NCBI GenBank assembly: GCA_023459215.1
Contig: JAEWVF010000026.1
Span: 1-64,000, forward strand
Source of the DNA: Chloroflexota bacterium
GTDB taxonomy: Bacteria > Chloroflexota > Anaerolineae > Anaerolineales > Villigracilaceae
Direction of reading: 5' to 3'
DNA length: 64,000 bases
In this document: positions 24,463 through 33,949 of the stretch, one piece after another
How positions within the stretch are numbered: the stretch's first letter is position 1
Layout of the letters: each line of letters begins with the position of its first letter
Made by a program: the position numbers and the translations under genes
The notes under the pieces: generated by a model
Database searches by the model: none
What the model saw: the letters and a program-made list of their open reading frames with translations, nothing else
What the model was told of the DNA's origin: nothing

Positions 24463-26976
24463 TTACTGACATTTTTTATTGTTATTGCATACGGGTTCCT
24501 GCACCGGGCAAGCCAGCGGTCGTTCTGGCTGAACTGTGTAGACAACTTCCTTGTCGACAACTACGAGCAGGGCATCGAAAAAATCCTTCATATCTTCTGT
24601 GCGATGGCAACCCAAAACAAGAATATCGTGATTGTGGGGAAGGTATTCGCGGATTGGCCCATAGAGGATAGTTGTATAAAATATGGGCTGTGGCCCGATA
24701 AGCACAAAAATCGTGCGTGGGTAACCGGCTGTGCTGTAGGGCGGCCAACTGGGGAATCCATGATCCTGGTGCAGGAAGCGCGGATAGAGCGCGGCCCCAT
24801 GCAAAAGGTCCGCATTTTCAGATTCCAGGAATTGCTCAACAGATTTCCTGTCCAGGGTTGATGCGGATAAGAAAGGTTCTATTTCGCCTAAAAGTTCATT
24901 TGCGGACCGAGGTTGATAGCGCTGCGGATGGAGAGTCTGTGAGAAGGGGATCAATCCGCCAATCAGTCCGATACCGGCAAGGACGGCAAAAACCCTCACT
25001 CCCCAAGGCTGTGTTTTTGTCAGTTGAATCGGGGTTGTTGCTGTGTCAGTAGGGATTGCCGGTTTTTTGAAAAACGCATCCAGCGCTTCCAGTAAAACCA
25101 CCAAGCCTACTCCAAAGAAGAATATCACGATCCAGTCGATGGGCACGATGTACCTGCCGCCGGAGGTGCGCGCAAGTCCGTTTGCGCCGGCATAGATCAG
25201 GAATGCTGCCGGTAACACCAGCCCTGCCCAGCGGGATTTTTGCAAGGCGGCCCCCAGGCCGAGGGCAACCAGGCCCAATCCGAGCGCGAACATGAAACCT
25301 GCCTGAAGACTCAACTCTCCCGGCCAGCCGCTTTGCCAGATTGTTTCGGTTTCTTTAACGGTTTCGCGTATACTGCGGAACTGAAGCGATAGCGGGACGG
25401 TTAACGCAGATGTTTGCAGGTTGTTCAGAAACTGGTTAACCGGAAATGGAATGTCGAAAGGCTGCTTTTCCTGGATTTGGACAACAAGCAAGCCTGGTTT
25501 CCCTGGAAGAAACGGGATATGTTCTTCTGGCGGCGGCAGGTAGCGCTGCTCGATAACGCTCCGGATGCGGGTTGCGTACAGTTCAATGATTGAGATGTTG
25601 CCGCCCCCAAAGAACATCCAGGGAGAAACGCTTGCCAGGAAAGCCGCCACTCCCAGGCTGGCTATGGCCAGACTCTTGCGCCAGCGCGGCAGGTATTGGA
25701 TAAAAATGATAACGAGGATGATGATCAGGATTACCATCACATGCGGACGCAGCAGCGACGTCAACCCAAGCGCGCCGGTGGCCCAGGCGGCTTTGTGCCA
25801 GTTTGTTAGGGGGTCTTTCAGCCATTGGATGATAAAAAGACAGGCAATTGCCAGGCCCAGGCCGGTTGGAAAATCTGTCAGCATGTGTTTGACAGTGGAT
25901 GTATCGATCAGCGCCATGGCGGCCAGGGCATTGACCCCGCGCCAGGAGGCAAGCGCGGCAACCAGGATGCCGGCCCGGCGGCTGTGCAGTTCTTTGCCGA
26001 TCAGGTAGATCACAGCCGGGAAAACGGCGAAAACCCCGGCTTGGATGGCCATCAAAATCTCATAGTTTTGGCCGAAAAAAGTATGCAAGTAAACGGCAAA
26101 AGCGATATATAAAGTACGGTCGAAGAACCGACCGTTGTTGATGCCCTGGCCGATTAATGCATACTGGCTGGCCCGGTCGAAAGTTTCCAGGTCGGCAAAC
26201 GGATAGAATTCGTGATTGGGAAACATCGGCGGGGTGAAAAAGAAGCTTGCCTGCAACGGCTGGGCTGACCAAAGAGCGGCCGAAATGCCCCAAATCAAAA
26301 AGAAAAGGATGGCATCGAGGTAGGCTGGCGTTTGAATGCGGATGTTTCGCAGCAGGAAGGCAGCCATGACCAGAATATAAACTTGCCATACGAGCAGCGG
26401 AACCCCCGCGCCATACCAAAAAGGTTCCCCGGCTGCCCAGATTTTCAGGAAGGCAATGCTAGCTGCAATAAAACCCATCAGCAACAGGCTGATTCCGGCT
26501 GCGCGCAGCATGATTTTTTGGTCACGCCAATAGGACAGCCCATTATTGACAGAAAAGTCCCGATCAAGGGTCAGGGTTAGCGCCAGTCCCAACCCGCTGG
26601 CAAAGGCGGCCCAGCCCAGGATGGGTTGAATTCCGATGAAGTAATAATAATAGTCGCCGCTTTTTTCGGCTGGCAGCCAGAACAGTCCCCAGGAAACAGT
26701 GAAAACAAAACCGAGTAACAGGCGCGCAAATGTTTGCTGTCTGCTGTTTGCCATCTTTTCCAGCATTCCCTGGCCGGTTTGGGGATGCTTTAGCAGCCAG
26801 AAGCCGGCAAAAAGCGTCAGCACAGCCAGAATGAAGATGCCGGCAACAAGCGCCGTCCGCGCAGTGGATTGGAATTCAGCATTGGCGGCCAGGGTTGCGC
26901 TCCCGGTAACGGCGAGCGCCAGGGCGTTGATTAGAAGGAATGTGGTTAGGTACCAGCGTGTGATGTTTTTTGGCAT
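24463..26976 (-). CDS. Large polytopic membrane protein, GT-C glycosyltransferase-like
   Basis: An 837-residue protein with about 15 membrane helices and a soluble C-terminal tail of about 150 residues. A long loop after the helix near residue 250 carries acidic and aromatic residues (FYPFADLETFDRASQYA), and a conserved-looking TDFPTGLG segment follows mid-protein. This is the general layout of GT-C glycosyltransferases that use polyprenyl-phosphate sugars, but I see no diagnostic family signature. The 3' end is AT-rich. It follows the hydrolase gene by 2 nt, so it is in the same operon. Confidence 0.6.
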   Translation of the reverse strand: MPKNITRWYLTTFLLINALALAVTGSATLAANAEFQSTARTALVAGIFILAVLTLFAGFWLLKHPQTGQGMLEKMANSRQQTFARLLLGFVFTVSWGLFWLPAEKSGDYYYYFIGIQPILGWAAFASGLGLALTLTLDRDFSVNNGLSYWRDQKIMLRAAGISLLLMGFIAASIAFLKIWAAGEPFWYGAGVPLLVWQVYILVMAAFLLRNIRIQTPAYLDAILFFLIWGISAALWSAQPLQASFFFTPPMFPNHEFYPFADLETFDRASQYALIGQGINNGRFFDRTLYIAFAVYLHTFFGQNYEILMAIQAGVFAVFPAVIYLIGKELHSRRAGILVAALASWRGVNALAAMALIDTSTVKHMLTDFPTGLGLAIACLFIIQWLKDPLTNWHKAAWATGALGLTSLLRPHVMVILIIILVIIFIQYLPRWRKSLAIASLGVAAFLASVSPWMFFGGGNISIIELYATRIRSVIEQRYLPPPEEHIPFLPGKPGLLVVQIQEKQPFDIPFPVNQFLNNLQTSALTVPLSLQFRSIRETVKETETIWQSGWPGELSLQAGFMFALGLGLVALGLGAALQKSRWAGLVLPAAFLIYAGANGLARTSGGRYIVPIDWIVIFFFGVGLVVLLEALDAFFKKPAIPTDTATTPIQLTKTQPWGVRVFAVLAGIGLIGGLIPFSQTLHPQRYQPRSANELLGEIEPFLSASTLDRKSVEQFLESENADLLHGAALYPRFLHQDHGFPSWPPYSTAGYPRTIFVLIGPQPIFYTTILYGPIREYLPHNHDILVLGCHRTEDMKDFFDALLVVVDKEVVYTVQPERPLACPVQEPVCNNNKKCQ

Positions 26977-26978
26977 GG

Positions 26979-28403
26979 TTAGCGTTGTTCGTAGCGCATT
27001 TCAGGGAAATTTTTGTTTGGTGCGTCCAGCAGGCTGCTTTCGATACCTTGGAATTCCTGATTGAAGAATGCCAGGGTATAGGTATTGATGATTTCCTGAA
27101 CGCGCGCGCCGTTGATTGGCCCCTTCAGGCCCAATTGCGGAGCCAGCGGGGAGAGGGCTGGCAGGTCGCTGAAATCATAATGGTTGGTTCCCAGGATAGT
27201 GATAACCGGAGCGTTTCCCGTCAGGTTGGCGTAGAACTGATCAAAGAGCCGGTTGTTTTTGCTGCCAATATCATCTGCCCAGGTTTGACTGAACAGGAAA
27301 AGGAATGGCTGTGTTGCCCCGCTGTTGAGCGCGGCTTCCGAGACCGGGGTCATAAATGCATCCATGGCCAGGCCGGCTTTGCAGCGCGGATCGCTGGCGC
27401 AAAACTGGATGATCGCCCCGCCGCCGGTGGAATGTCCCAGCGTCCCGACCCGTTCCAGGTCGAGTAGGCCGGTGAAACGTCCACCGGGATCGTCTCCGTT
27501 CCATTGAGTCAGCGTATCTAGCGTATAGCCAATATCGCCAGCCCATTGAGCGGCCAGCGTCCGGGCGGCGGCATCGTATTCATCTTCTGGAACGCCGCTG
27601 GGCAGTGCGGATGGGTTGTTGGGAGCCAGGCTGCCGTTCGGGAAGATAGTTAGGATGGCGCCATAGGTGTGTTGGATTGAGACCACAACGTAACCATGCG
27701 AAGCCAACTCCTGCATTTGGAAGGTGTTTTGTTCGCGAAAGCCGCGCCAGCCATGTGAAAAAAGGATAACCGGGTAGGGGCCGTTTTCGCTGTTGGGGGC
27801 CGGGCTTAGATAAGAACTGGTTTTGGCATAGGCCAGGTGGTCGAGGAACCAGGCCGGCATTCTGATAAACCCGGATAGCGCTGGGGCGAAAACCTCGGCG
27901 GATTCCATCCAGGGGGCAATTTGATCGTCCGGGCCGGGGTTGGCCGGATACCAGACCTGGATCATGAAGCGGCGCGGTTCGGATTTGCCCGAATACAGTT
28001 CCTGCCGCGAGGCATCGACCAATTCAAAGGAGGTGGTGCCCACGCTCAGGGGGCCTCCCGGCCTGGGGATTGCTGGGACCGGCAGCAGGGTCGGCAGCGC
28101 AACGGCAATGCCCAAAAGCAGGGCCAGGCCGAGGGTCTGGAGCCAGCCTGGGCGCGGCGCGGAGTCATCCTCCTCCCCTTTTTTCTTGAGAAAATTGGGC
28201 AGGGTCACCAAAAATGTGAAAATCGTGATCGCGTACAGCGGGATCATCTGCCAGCGCCAGCCTTCGATGCTGTAATGGTTGATCAGCAAAACGATGGTAA
28301 AGGTCGGCAGGATGTTGATGGCCGGCACGCGTTTGCGCCGAATCAGGGGCCAGAAAAAATAGATGGCAAGGAAGATAGGAAGCAGGATTTCGAGAAAACG
28401 CAT
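26979..28403 (-). CDS. Membrane-anchored alpha/beta hydrolase, PAF-acetylhydrolase-like
   Basis: A 474-residue protein. Three or four membrane helices lie in residues 1-110 and an alpha/beta hydrolase domain follows. Nucleophile S325 is in GHSTGGG, with likely acid D348 and base H408 (NHYD), and the oxyanion segment SHGWRGF lies near residue 216. This fits the platelet-activating-factor acetylhydrolase/dienelactone hydrolase group. The substrate is probably a lipid or ester at the membrane. It is 6 nt behind the small membrane protein gene and 2 nt ahead of the GT-C-like gene. Confidence 0.75.
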   Translation of the reverse strand: MRFLEILLPIFLAIYFFWPLIRRKRVPAINILPTFTIVLLINHYSIEGWRWQMIPLYAITIFTFLVTLPNFLKKKGEEDDSAPRPGWLQTLGLALLLGIAVALPTLLPVPAIPRPGGPLSVGTTSFELVDASRQELYSGKSEPRRFMIQVWYPANPGPDDQIAPWMESAEVFAPALSGFIRMPAWFLDHLAYAKTSSYLSPAPNSENGPYPVILFSHGWRGFREQNTFQMQELASHGYVVVSIQHTYGAILTIFPNGSLAPNNPSALPSGVPEDEYDAAARTLAAQWAGDIGYTLDTLTQWNGDDPGGRFTGLLDLERVGTLGHSTGGGAIIQFCASDPRCKAGLAMDAFMTPVSEAALNSGATQPFLFLFSQTWADDIGSKNNRLFDQFYANLTGNAPVITILGTNHYDFSDLPALSPLAPQLGLKGPINGARVQEIINTYTLAFFNQEFQGIESSLLDAPNKNFPEMRYEQR

Positions 28404-28409
28404 GGGTAT

Positions 28410-28805
28410 TTATATTTCTTTCCGATGATATTTTATCAACCAAAGAGTGCGCACACAGGCCAGGAAGGTCGACATGCCCAACATGAAGATGAATGGAAAA
28501 TCCCAAACCGGCCTGACCTGGAAGAAAAGATAGGTTGCGGCCAGGTGCGCCAGGTCGCCGAACAGGAGCGCTTCCACCACCGGGGCCAGAACCAGGTTGT
28601 TTTTCATCGGCAGGACGCGCAGCATGGCATAGGCCAGCACCCACAGCAAAACCCCATACCAGCGAATCAGTTCGAGCGAGATTTGCCCGACTTCTTGTGA
28701 ACTGAACTGACCGACAAAGCCGGCCGGGACGAAAAAGCAAAATATCCCAACCCCGGCATTGATGGCAATCGCCTCGAACAGGAAAACGGCTTTGTAGAAG
28801 TTCAT
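28410..28805 (-). CDS. Small four-helix membrane protein, unknown function
   Basis: A 131-residue hydrophobic protein with four likely membrane helices (about 5-28, 45-65, 73-95 and 102-122). I do not recognise the family. The ATG at 28805 overlaps the stop of the epimerase-like gene (ATGA) and is preceded by GGAG, so the two are translationally coupled. Confidence 0.65.
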   Translation of the reverse strand: MNFYKAVFLFEAIAINAGVGIFCFFVPAGFVGQFSSQEVGQISLELIRWYGVLLWVLAYAMLRVLPMKNNLVLAPVVEALLFGDLAHLAATYLFFQVRPVWDFPFIFMLGMSTFLACVRTLWLIKYHRKEI

Positions 28806-29785
28806 TTTTTCTCCTTGGGCGGGCAGGCGGCTACGGTTTCTGCCAGGGCCTGCTCGAGCAATCCGCCTTGAAAATTGAGTTGCTGTTGGGCAGGCCGGGG
28901 GTCGAAAAACGTATTGGCCGATTGCAGGTCGAGCAGGTAACGCGGGTCCAGTCCGCTTTCCTTGCCTTGCAGGCGGTGGATAAGCCATAAAGCCCATAGC
29001 GCTGGTGCAATCAGCACGTTGGGCAAAGCCACAATGCGGATGTCGCGCCCTTCGGCTTTTGCCAAACGGGTGAGCAGTTCCTGCCAGGTCAGGTTTTCCT
29101 CGCCGATAGGGTAGGCGCTGCCAGCCTGACCTGATTCCACTGCCCCGGCAATGGCCTGGGCTACCGCCTGGACCGAAACACAGGCCGAACCGCCCTGGGT
29201 GTAAAAAACCGTTTTTGTACTGCGCAGGTAGTTTACCAGCGGAGTCCAGAGCGGTGCGCGACCGGGAAGCGCCCCAAAAATATAGGGCAGTTCCAGAAAG
29301 CACAGCGAAATTTCAGGGGCGGCGGTTGCGAAGGCAACCCGCTGCTGTTCGACCCGGCTGCGGATGTAAGGGTGGCGCTCGGCCAGCTTCAGGTGCGGCC
29401 ACTGGCGTTGGAAGTAAGTGAAATACGATCCCAGGATTACTGCCCGTGAGATCGAGGTTCGCTTGGCCAGGCGCAGCAGTCGCGCTGGAGCCTCAACATT
29501 GGCGGCATGGAAAAGCGGGTAGGAAGGGCGCGGGGGCGTTTGGCGGTCATCCAACCCGGCGGCAAAGACCAGCGCGGTGTGGCCTTCGAGCAATCCCAGG
29601 AGCGCGGCCTCGTCGACTTTGTGGATGTCCTGTTCCACCACCCGCACCAGCGGGTCATCCTGTTGTTCCTGTGGAACGGGGGCAAACCCAACCGATGTGA
29701 CCGCCCAGCCCCGGCGGCGCATCTCGCGGACGGCAAATGCGCCCAGGAAGCCTGTCCCGCCGATGACAATTACGTTTTGCGCCAT
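28802..29785 (-). CDS. NAD(P)-dependent epimerase/dehydratase-like protein
   Basis: A 327-residue extended short-chain dehydrogenase. The Rossmann turn is GGTGFLGA at residues 9-16. The atypical SDR active-site region has no clear YxxxK; SYFTYFQRQWP stands near the expected place, so it may be a nucleotide-binding or non-catalytic member (NmrA-like or nucleoside-sugar epimerase-like). It starts 4 nt after the stop of the DUF4013 gene. A role in lipid or sugar modification with the neighbouring membrane enzymes is a guess from context. Confidence 0.75.
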   Translation of the reverse strand: MAQNVIVIGGTGFLGAFAVREMRRRGWAVTSVGFAPVPQEQQDDPLVRVVEQDIHKVDEAALLGLLEGHTALVFAAGLDDRQTPPRPSYPLFHAANVEAPARLLRLAKRTSISRAVILGSYFTYFQRQWPHLKLAERHPYIRSRVEQQRVAFATAAPEISLCFLELPYIFGALPGRAPLWTPLVNYLRSTKTVFYTQGGSACVSVQAVAQAIAGAVESGQAGSAYPIGEENLTWQELLTRLAKAEGRDIRIVALPNVLIAPALWALWLIHRLQGKESGLDPRYLLDLQSANTFFDPRPAQQQLNFQGGLLEQALAETVAACPPKEKK

Positions 29786-29789
29786 GAGT

Positions 29790-30536
29790 TTATTCCTGCC
29801 CGGTTGCGCCGGAGGCCGCCGCGAGCTTAAGCTGCCCGTCGCGGTAGGCCTGGGCGGCCAAAACCTCGGGGGCGAGCATCATGTAGAACACGAAAACGGG
29901 CATCAGCAGCGGCAAAAGGCAGATCAAGATAATGGTGAACGTCAAAATCTGAATCCCAATGCTGTACAGGAAAGAGATGGCATACGTCAGCAGGATTGCC
30001 AGCAGGAAGCCGCCAATATTGATTCGCAGGATTGGCCACCATTCGCTGAACTTGAATCCGGCTGAAAAATTTTGGCGAACAACGGCGTGAATGGAAGCCG
30101 GATAACCGATTATCGCGGTGGCGATTCCCAGGGTAAAGCTGATGCACATGGTTGCGCCGAAAATCAGCAGCAGGATGGGCAGGAATATCCCGAACAGGTT
30201 TGGGTCATCCTGGATGCCAATGACAATCATGCCGATTGCGTAGACGCCAATCCCGGCGAACAGGATCAAGAGCAGCGGCAGGCTGATGAGCAGTTTGACC
30301 CCGTACAGGCGCAGCCCATCCATGAGCATGTCATTCAGGTTGTCCCAGTCTGGCATGGATGGCGCTTCGCCCGCGGAGATTTTCCTGATAATCCGGGCAA
30401 TGTAACCATAAACGAGAATGGAAGGAAGAATTGGGATGAAAAAGCTGGCCATGGATGCTAAGCAGCCGATCAGGAAATTCTTGCGCCCTTCGGCGGTATT
30501 GAATGGAAAAGTGAGCAGTTCTCCGATGTTGGACAT
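29790..30536 (-). CDS. DUF4013 integral membrane protein
   Basis: A 248-residue membrane protein with about five or six helices. The N-terminus (LTFPFNTAEGRKNFLIGCL) and the segment GYIARIIRKISAGEAPSMPDWDN match DUF4013, a family of unknown function common in Archaea and Chloroflexota. GGAGAAC precedes the ATG. It starts 31 nt behind the GH31 gene. Confidence 0.8.
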   Translation of the reverse strand: MSNIGELLTFPFNTAEGRKNFLIGCLASMASFFIPILPSILVYGYIARIIRKISAGEAPSMPDWDNLNDMLMDGLRLYGVKLLISLPLLLILFAGIGVYAIGMIVIGIQDDPNLFGIFLPILLLIFGATMCISFTLGIATAIIGYPASIHAVVRQNFSAGFKFSEWWPILRINIGGFLLAILLTYAISFLYSIGIQILTFTIILICLLPLLMPVFVFYMMLAPEVLAAQAYRDGQLKLAAASGATGQE

Positions 30537-30567
30537 GTTGTTCTCCGAAAGAATATGGAATGGATTA

Positions 30568-32832
30568 CTAAGGGATTAAATCTTGTGTTTCAAGTTCGCG
30601 GACGAAATTTTCGCCCCAGGCTGAGCCTTTGATGTAGAACACGCCCGGCTGGCCGAGCGGGGCCGGGACGCTGATGGTTTGCCCACCCTGGTAGGTTTGT
30701 CCGCTCCAGACATGCACCCATTCGCCGGCGGGCAGGTAGAGCGTGACTTCGCTCGCGCCTGCCTCGGTGACGGGGGCGATCATGAAGTCGGGCCCGAGCA
30801 TGAACTGCTGGGAGGTGATGCTCCAGGTCTGCGGATCGGCAGGGTAGTGGATGAAGGGATGGCGTACAACCGGCAGCCCGTTTGCGGACGCCTCGGCCAC
30901 CAGGGTTTTGCGATACGCGAACAGAGCGGCATAGATTTTCGACCAACGCGCGAAGGCATCCAGGGTTTCTTCGTTTGAATAGAATTGGGCGTTGTTTTCG
31001 GGTTGGTTGCCCTCGTGGGTGCGGAAGAGGGTCGTGAAAGCGTTCAGTTCCATCCAACGCAGGAGCAATTCTTTCGAACGGTGGTAATTCTTGAGCGGAT
31101 TGGTAATCGTCGTGTAGCCGCCGATGTCGCTGTGGTTGAAGGCCAGGCCCGAAAGCCCGCCGCTGTTCAACCCGGTGACAGCGCTTTTGATGCCATCCTC
31201 GGCGCTCCACGAAACCATCTGGTCCCCGGCCCAGAACAGGGTCGAGAAGCGCGGCGAATTGGTGTACCCCGCCCGGCTGAAAAAGATTAGCTCTTGCTCG
31301 GGATAGTTTTCAACAATGGCGCGGTTGAGCGAGGCCCAACCGACCGGCCAGCGGTTGTGCAGGGTGGCCGCCGGGGCGCCGTTGGCTACCACCGCATCGT
31401 AGGGCAGCGACTCGCCGAAGTCGGCCATCCAGCCGGAAGCGCCGGAGCCGAGCACGTTCTCCTCGATCACGCTCAGCAGCCAGTAAACGGCCTGCGAGTT
31501 GGTCAGGTCGACCATGCCGTATTTGAAGCTGGTGTTGAGCACCAGGTAGGGTTCGCCCTGCGGATTTTTGACCAGGTAGCCGTTGTCGAGCGCTTCCTGG
31601 AACAGGTTGCGGCGCGCGTTCGGCTTTTCGGACACATCCACCAGATACGGGTTGAGATAAACCATGATCCGTATCCCGCTTTCGTTCAGGTCGCTGACCA
31701 TTTCGTCCCAGCCGGGATAGCGCTCATCGTCCACTTCCCAGTTCCACCACAATTGTTTGCCGAAAGAAGTCGTGCGCTGTCCGGACCAGTCTTGCAGCCA
31801 GAAGGCGCTGACGGGGGTATCGCGTTCAGTTAGTTGGCCCCATACCTGGCGGACCTTTTCTGTCCCGCCCTGCATGCCGACGATTGCGCCGCGATGAACC
31901 CAATCGGGCAAAGCTTTCATGCGCCCGGTCAGTCCGCTGTATTGTTCGATGATTTTGGCCGGGCTTTCGCCGTCGAAAACGGTTGCAACAATGGTGCCGC
32001 CATAAGCCATCACCTGGACTTGTTCGGGCTGGCGCAGGTCGAACTGGCTGTAGCCGTCATTTTGCAGCAACAGGGCGCGCATCTGGCTGGTCATGTAAAA
32101 GGGGATTGGCAGGTAGGTGCTGAAGGCGTTCCCACCCGCGCCGCCGTTGGTCAGGTTTGCGCCGGTGGTGATCGGTTCTTCGCCGCGCCCAACGCCCTGT
32201 TCGCTGACCCAGATTGGCACTTTACGGCCTTTCATATCGAAGTAGGTGAACTGTTCGCCAAATCCGAAGAAATGTTCTTCGGCGCTGCTGGCGTAGGTCA
32301 GGAAGATGCGGTTGAATTTGTCGGAGGCTTGCAGGGTTTGCGGGTCTTGCAGCCACAAACTGATATCGACCGTATTGCTCTGCTTGCCGGGCGCAAAATA
32401 AAGGTTGTAAAGCACACTTTCGCCGTTTGCGCAGAACAGGCGGCCACTCAGGGTCATCGATTTTTCGGCTTCGTTGTCCGTAATCATCTCGACGCGTTGC
32501 TCGGGGCAGAGCACCTGCCAGTTATCGTCGAAAAAGAACATGCCGCGTTGTTCTTTGACACTTTCCTTGCCTCGCGCTGCGCCGACAAAGGCTTGGCTGG
32601 CAACAGTTTGCCACAGGATTTTCCCGGACTGGTTGCGCAAGGTGAGCTGTCCGCTGGTATCATTCTGCCATTCGACCTGGTAGTTATCGCCGACCAACGA
32701 GATTCCATCCGGCGCGCCGCTTTTCAGCGCGGAAAGGCTTCCGCCCAGTGGATAATTTTCCGCGCGGGCCAGTCGGCCAATGCCGATACCAAACAGGATT
32801 ACCACCACAAACAGGGCTAAGATGCGTTTCAT
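30568..32832 (-). CDS. Exported GH31 glycosidase, YihQ-like
   Basis: A 754-residue retaining alpha-glycosidase with an N-terminal signal peptide (about 1-24), so it acts outside the membrane. Nucleophile D471 lies in GWMADFGE and acid/base D537 in WAGDQ. It closely follows the E. coli sulfoquinovosidase YihQ: the equivalents of Q288, W304 and Y508 are Q347, W363 and Y573. However, the sulfonate-binding Arg301 of YihQ (numbering from memory) is replaced by Q360. It may therefore cleave a related alpha-glycoside, not a sulfolipid sugar. GH31 membership is certain and substrate specificity open. Confidence 0.85.
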   Translation of the reverse strand: MKRILALFVVVILFGIGIGRLARAENYPLGGSLSALKSGAPDGISLVGDNYQVEWQNDTSGQLTLRNQSGKILWQTVASQAFVGAARGKESVKEQRGMFFFDDNWQVLCPEQRVEMITDNEAEKSMTLSGRLFCANGESVLYNLYFAPGKQSNTVDISLWLQDPQTLQASDKFNRIFLTYASSAEEHFFGFGEQFTYFDMKGRKVPIWVSEQGVGRGEEPITTGANLTNGGAGGNAFSTYLPIPFYMTSQMRALLLQNDGYSQFDLRQPEQVQVMAYGGTIVATVFDGESPAKIIEQYSGLTGRMKALPDWVHRGAIVGMQGGTEKVRQVWGQLTERDTPVSAFWLQDWSGQRTTSFGKQLWWNWEVDDERYPGWDEMVSDLNESGIRIMVYLNPYLVDVSEKPNARRNLFQEALDNGYLVKNPQGEPYLVLNTSFKYGMVDLTNSQAVYWLLSVIEENVLGSGASGWMADFGESLPYDAVVANGAPAATLHNRWPVGWASLNRAIVENYPEQELIFFSRAGYTNSPRFSTLFWAGDQMVSWSAEDGIKSAVTGLNSGGLSGLAFNHSDIGGYTTITNPLKNYHRSKELLLRWMELNAFTTLFRTHEGNQPENNAQFYSNEETLDAFARWSKIYAALFAYRKTLVAEASANGLPVVRHPFIHYPADPQTWSITSQQFMLGPDFMIAPVTEAGASEVTLYLPAGEWVHVWSGQTYQGGQTISVPAPLGQPGVFYIKGSAWGENFVRELETQDLIP

Positions 32833-32865
32833 GAATCTCTCCGGGAGATATGCTTTGGGGTTGGA

Positions 32866-33354
32866 TTAATCGCGCGGTGAGTTTTCCCGGCCAATCGGCG
32901 CGAAGCGGGCGCCGGTCAGGTGGGCCAGGTCGGCTGGGGCCAGGCGGATGTTCAATCCGCGCTGACCGCCCGAAACATGGATTTCAGCCCGCTGTTGGCC
33001 AGATGCATCGATCACGACCTGGAATCCTTTGTTAATCAACGCCAGGGGTGAAATGCCGCCGGCTTGCAGGCCGGTCAGCGCTTCGGCTTCCTTCTCGGTT
33101 GGCAGGTGCACTTTTTTCTCGCCCAGGGCGGTTGCCAGTTGCTTCAAATCCAATTCGCTGCTGCCGGGAATAACGGCCAGGATCGGTTTGCCGCGCTCGC
33201 GTTTGACCACAATCGTTTTGAAGATTAACTCGAGCGGCACACCCAGGAAATCTGCCGTGCCTTGTGCGCTTAACTTTTCAGCGGGCGTTTCGAAGGCAGT
33301 GTAGTTTATTTTGTGTGCATCCAGATAACGGGTGATGTTGTTGACAGGGGCCAT
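32866..33354 (-). CDS. ybaK: YbaK/EbsC family aminoacyl-tRNA deacylase
   Basis: A 162-residue protein of the YbaK family, which hydrolyses mischarged Cys-tRNA-Pro in trans. It shows the family start (NNITRYLDAHKINYTAFE), the conserved lysine in FKTIVVKRERG, and GGISPLAL near residue 105. Length is typical. It lies downstream of the hydrogenase operon but behind a hairpin, so it is probably transcribed separately. Confidence 0.9.
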   Translation of the reverse strand: MAPVNNITRYLDAHKINYTAFETPAEKLSAQGTADFLGVPLELIFKTIVVKRERGKPILAVIPGSSELDLKQLATALGEKKVHLPTEKEAEALTGLQAGGISPLALINKGFQVVIDASGQQRAEIHVSGGQRGLNIRLAPADLAHLTGARFAPIGRENSPRD

Positions 33355-33440
33355 GATTTTCTCTTTTTCCTGGTTCCAGTGCTAGCATTATAGCCAAAAA
33401 CGAAGGCGAATAGCATAAGTTTTCGGATAGAGATTAAACA

Positions 33441-33475
33441 CAACTTCCCCGCCTGGGCAACTGACGGGGAAGTTG
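33441..33475 (-). terminator. Hairpin at the end of the hydrogenase operon
   Basis: The arms CAACTTCCCCG / CGGGGAAGTTG enclose a 13-nt loop, 16 nt behind the stop of the cyclic-nucleotide-binding gene. The T tract on the minus strand is short (GTGTTTAAT). Confidence 0.65.
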
Positions 33476-33490
33476 GCAGGGATGAACGAT

Positions 33491-33949
33491 TTATTTCTGT
33501 TCGATCACGATTTGGGCGCGGGCATCGTTAAGCCGGGTCATCAGGGCCTGCGCAACAGCCGTCATGAACTCGAAACCCATCTTGGCATCCAACTCAAAAG
33601 CGGCGCGTAGGGCTTTGGCATCGATTTTGATTGCCTGCACCTTCCCGTTTGCTACCACGCTGGTGGTGTAGATGTGCGGCTGGATCAGGGCTGAGATGCC
33701 GAAAATCTCGCCAGGATTAATCTCACCGGCGTACAGCTTTTTGTAGCCCTCGCGCTCGTCGACGATGAAGTAGTTCGAAGCGTTACCGCCTATCATGAAG
33801 TAGAGAAAATCAGCCTTTTGTTTGACGGTCAAAATCTCCGCGCCTTCCTCAAACTTGACTTCATCGGAGATCATGGCGACAGCCTTCAAGCCGCTATCAT
33901 CGAGAAAACCGAAAAACGAATAACGGCGTAGTACTTCGGGAGAGATCAT
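33491..33949 (-). CDS. Stand-alone cyclic-nucleotide-binding domain protein
   Basis: A 152-residue Crp-like effector domain (beta roll, then helix) without a DNA-binding domain. EGAEILTVKQKADFLYFMIGG and INPGEIFGISALIQPHIYTTSVVA match the cNMP fold; the phosphate-binding cassette is imperfect, so the ligand is uncertain. It overlaps the protease gene (ATGA) and is the last gene of the Hdr-Mvh operon. It may regulate hydrogenase activity or maturation by binding a partner, a suggestion from position only. Confidence 0.8.
   Translation of the reverse strand: MISPEVLRRYSFFGFLDDSGLKAVAMISDEVKFEEGAEILTVKQKADFLYFMIGGNASNYFIVDEREGYKKLYAGEINPGEIFGISALIQPHIYTTSVVANGKVQAIKIDAKALRAAFELDAKMGFEFMTAVAQALMTRLNDARAQIVIEQK

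Noticed and set aside
24406..24861. Plus-strand open frame with a hydrophobic start
   Set aside because: It is mostly antisense to the end of the GT-C-like gene and has no ribosome binding site or convergent context.
30568..32832. Firm sulfoquinovosidase label for the GH31 enzyme
   Set aside because: The sulfonate-binding arginine is replaced by glutamine and the enzyme is exported, so only a YihQ-like label is justified.
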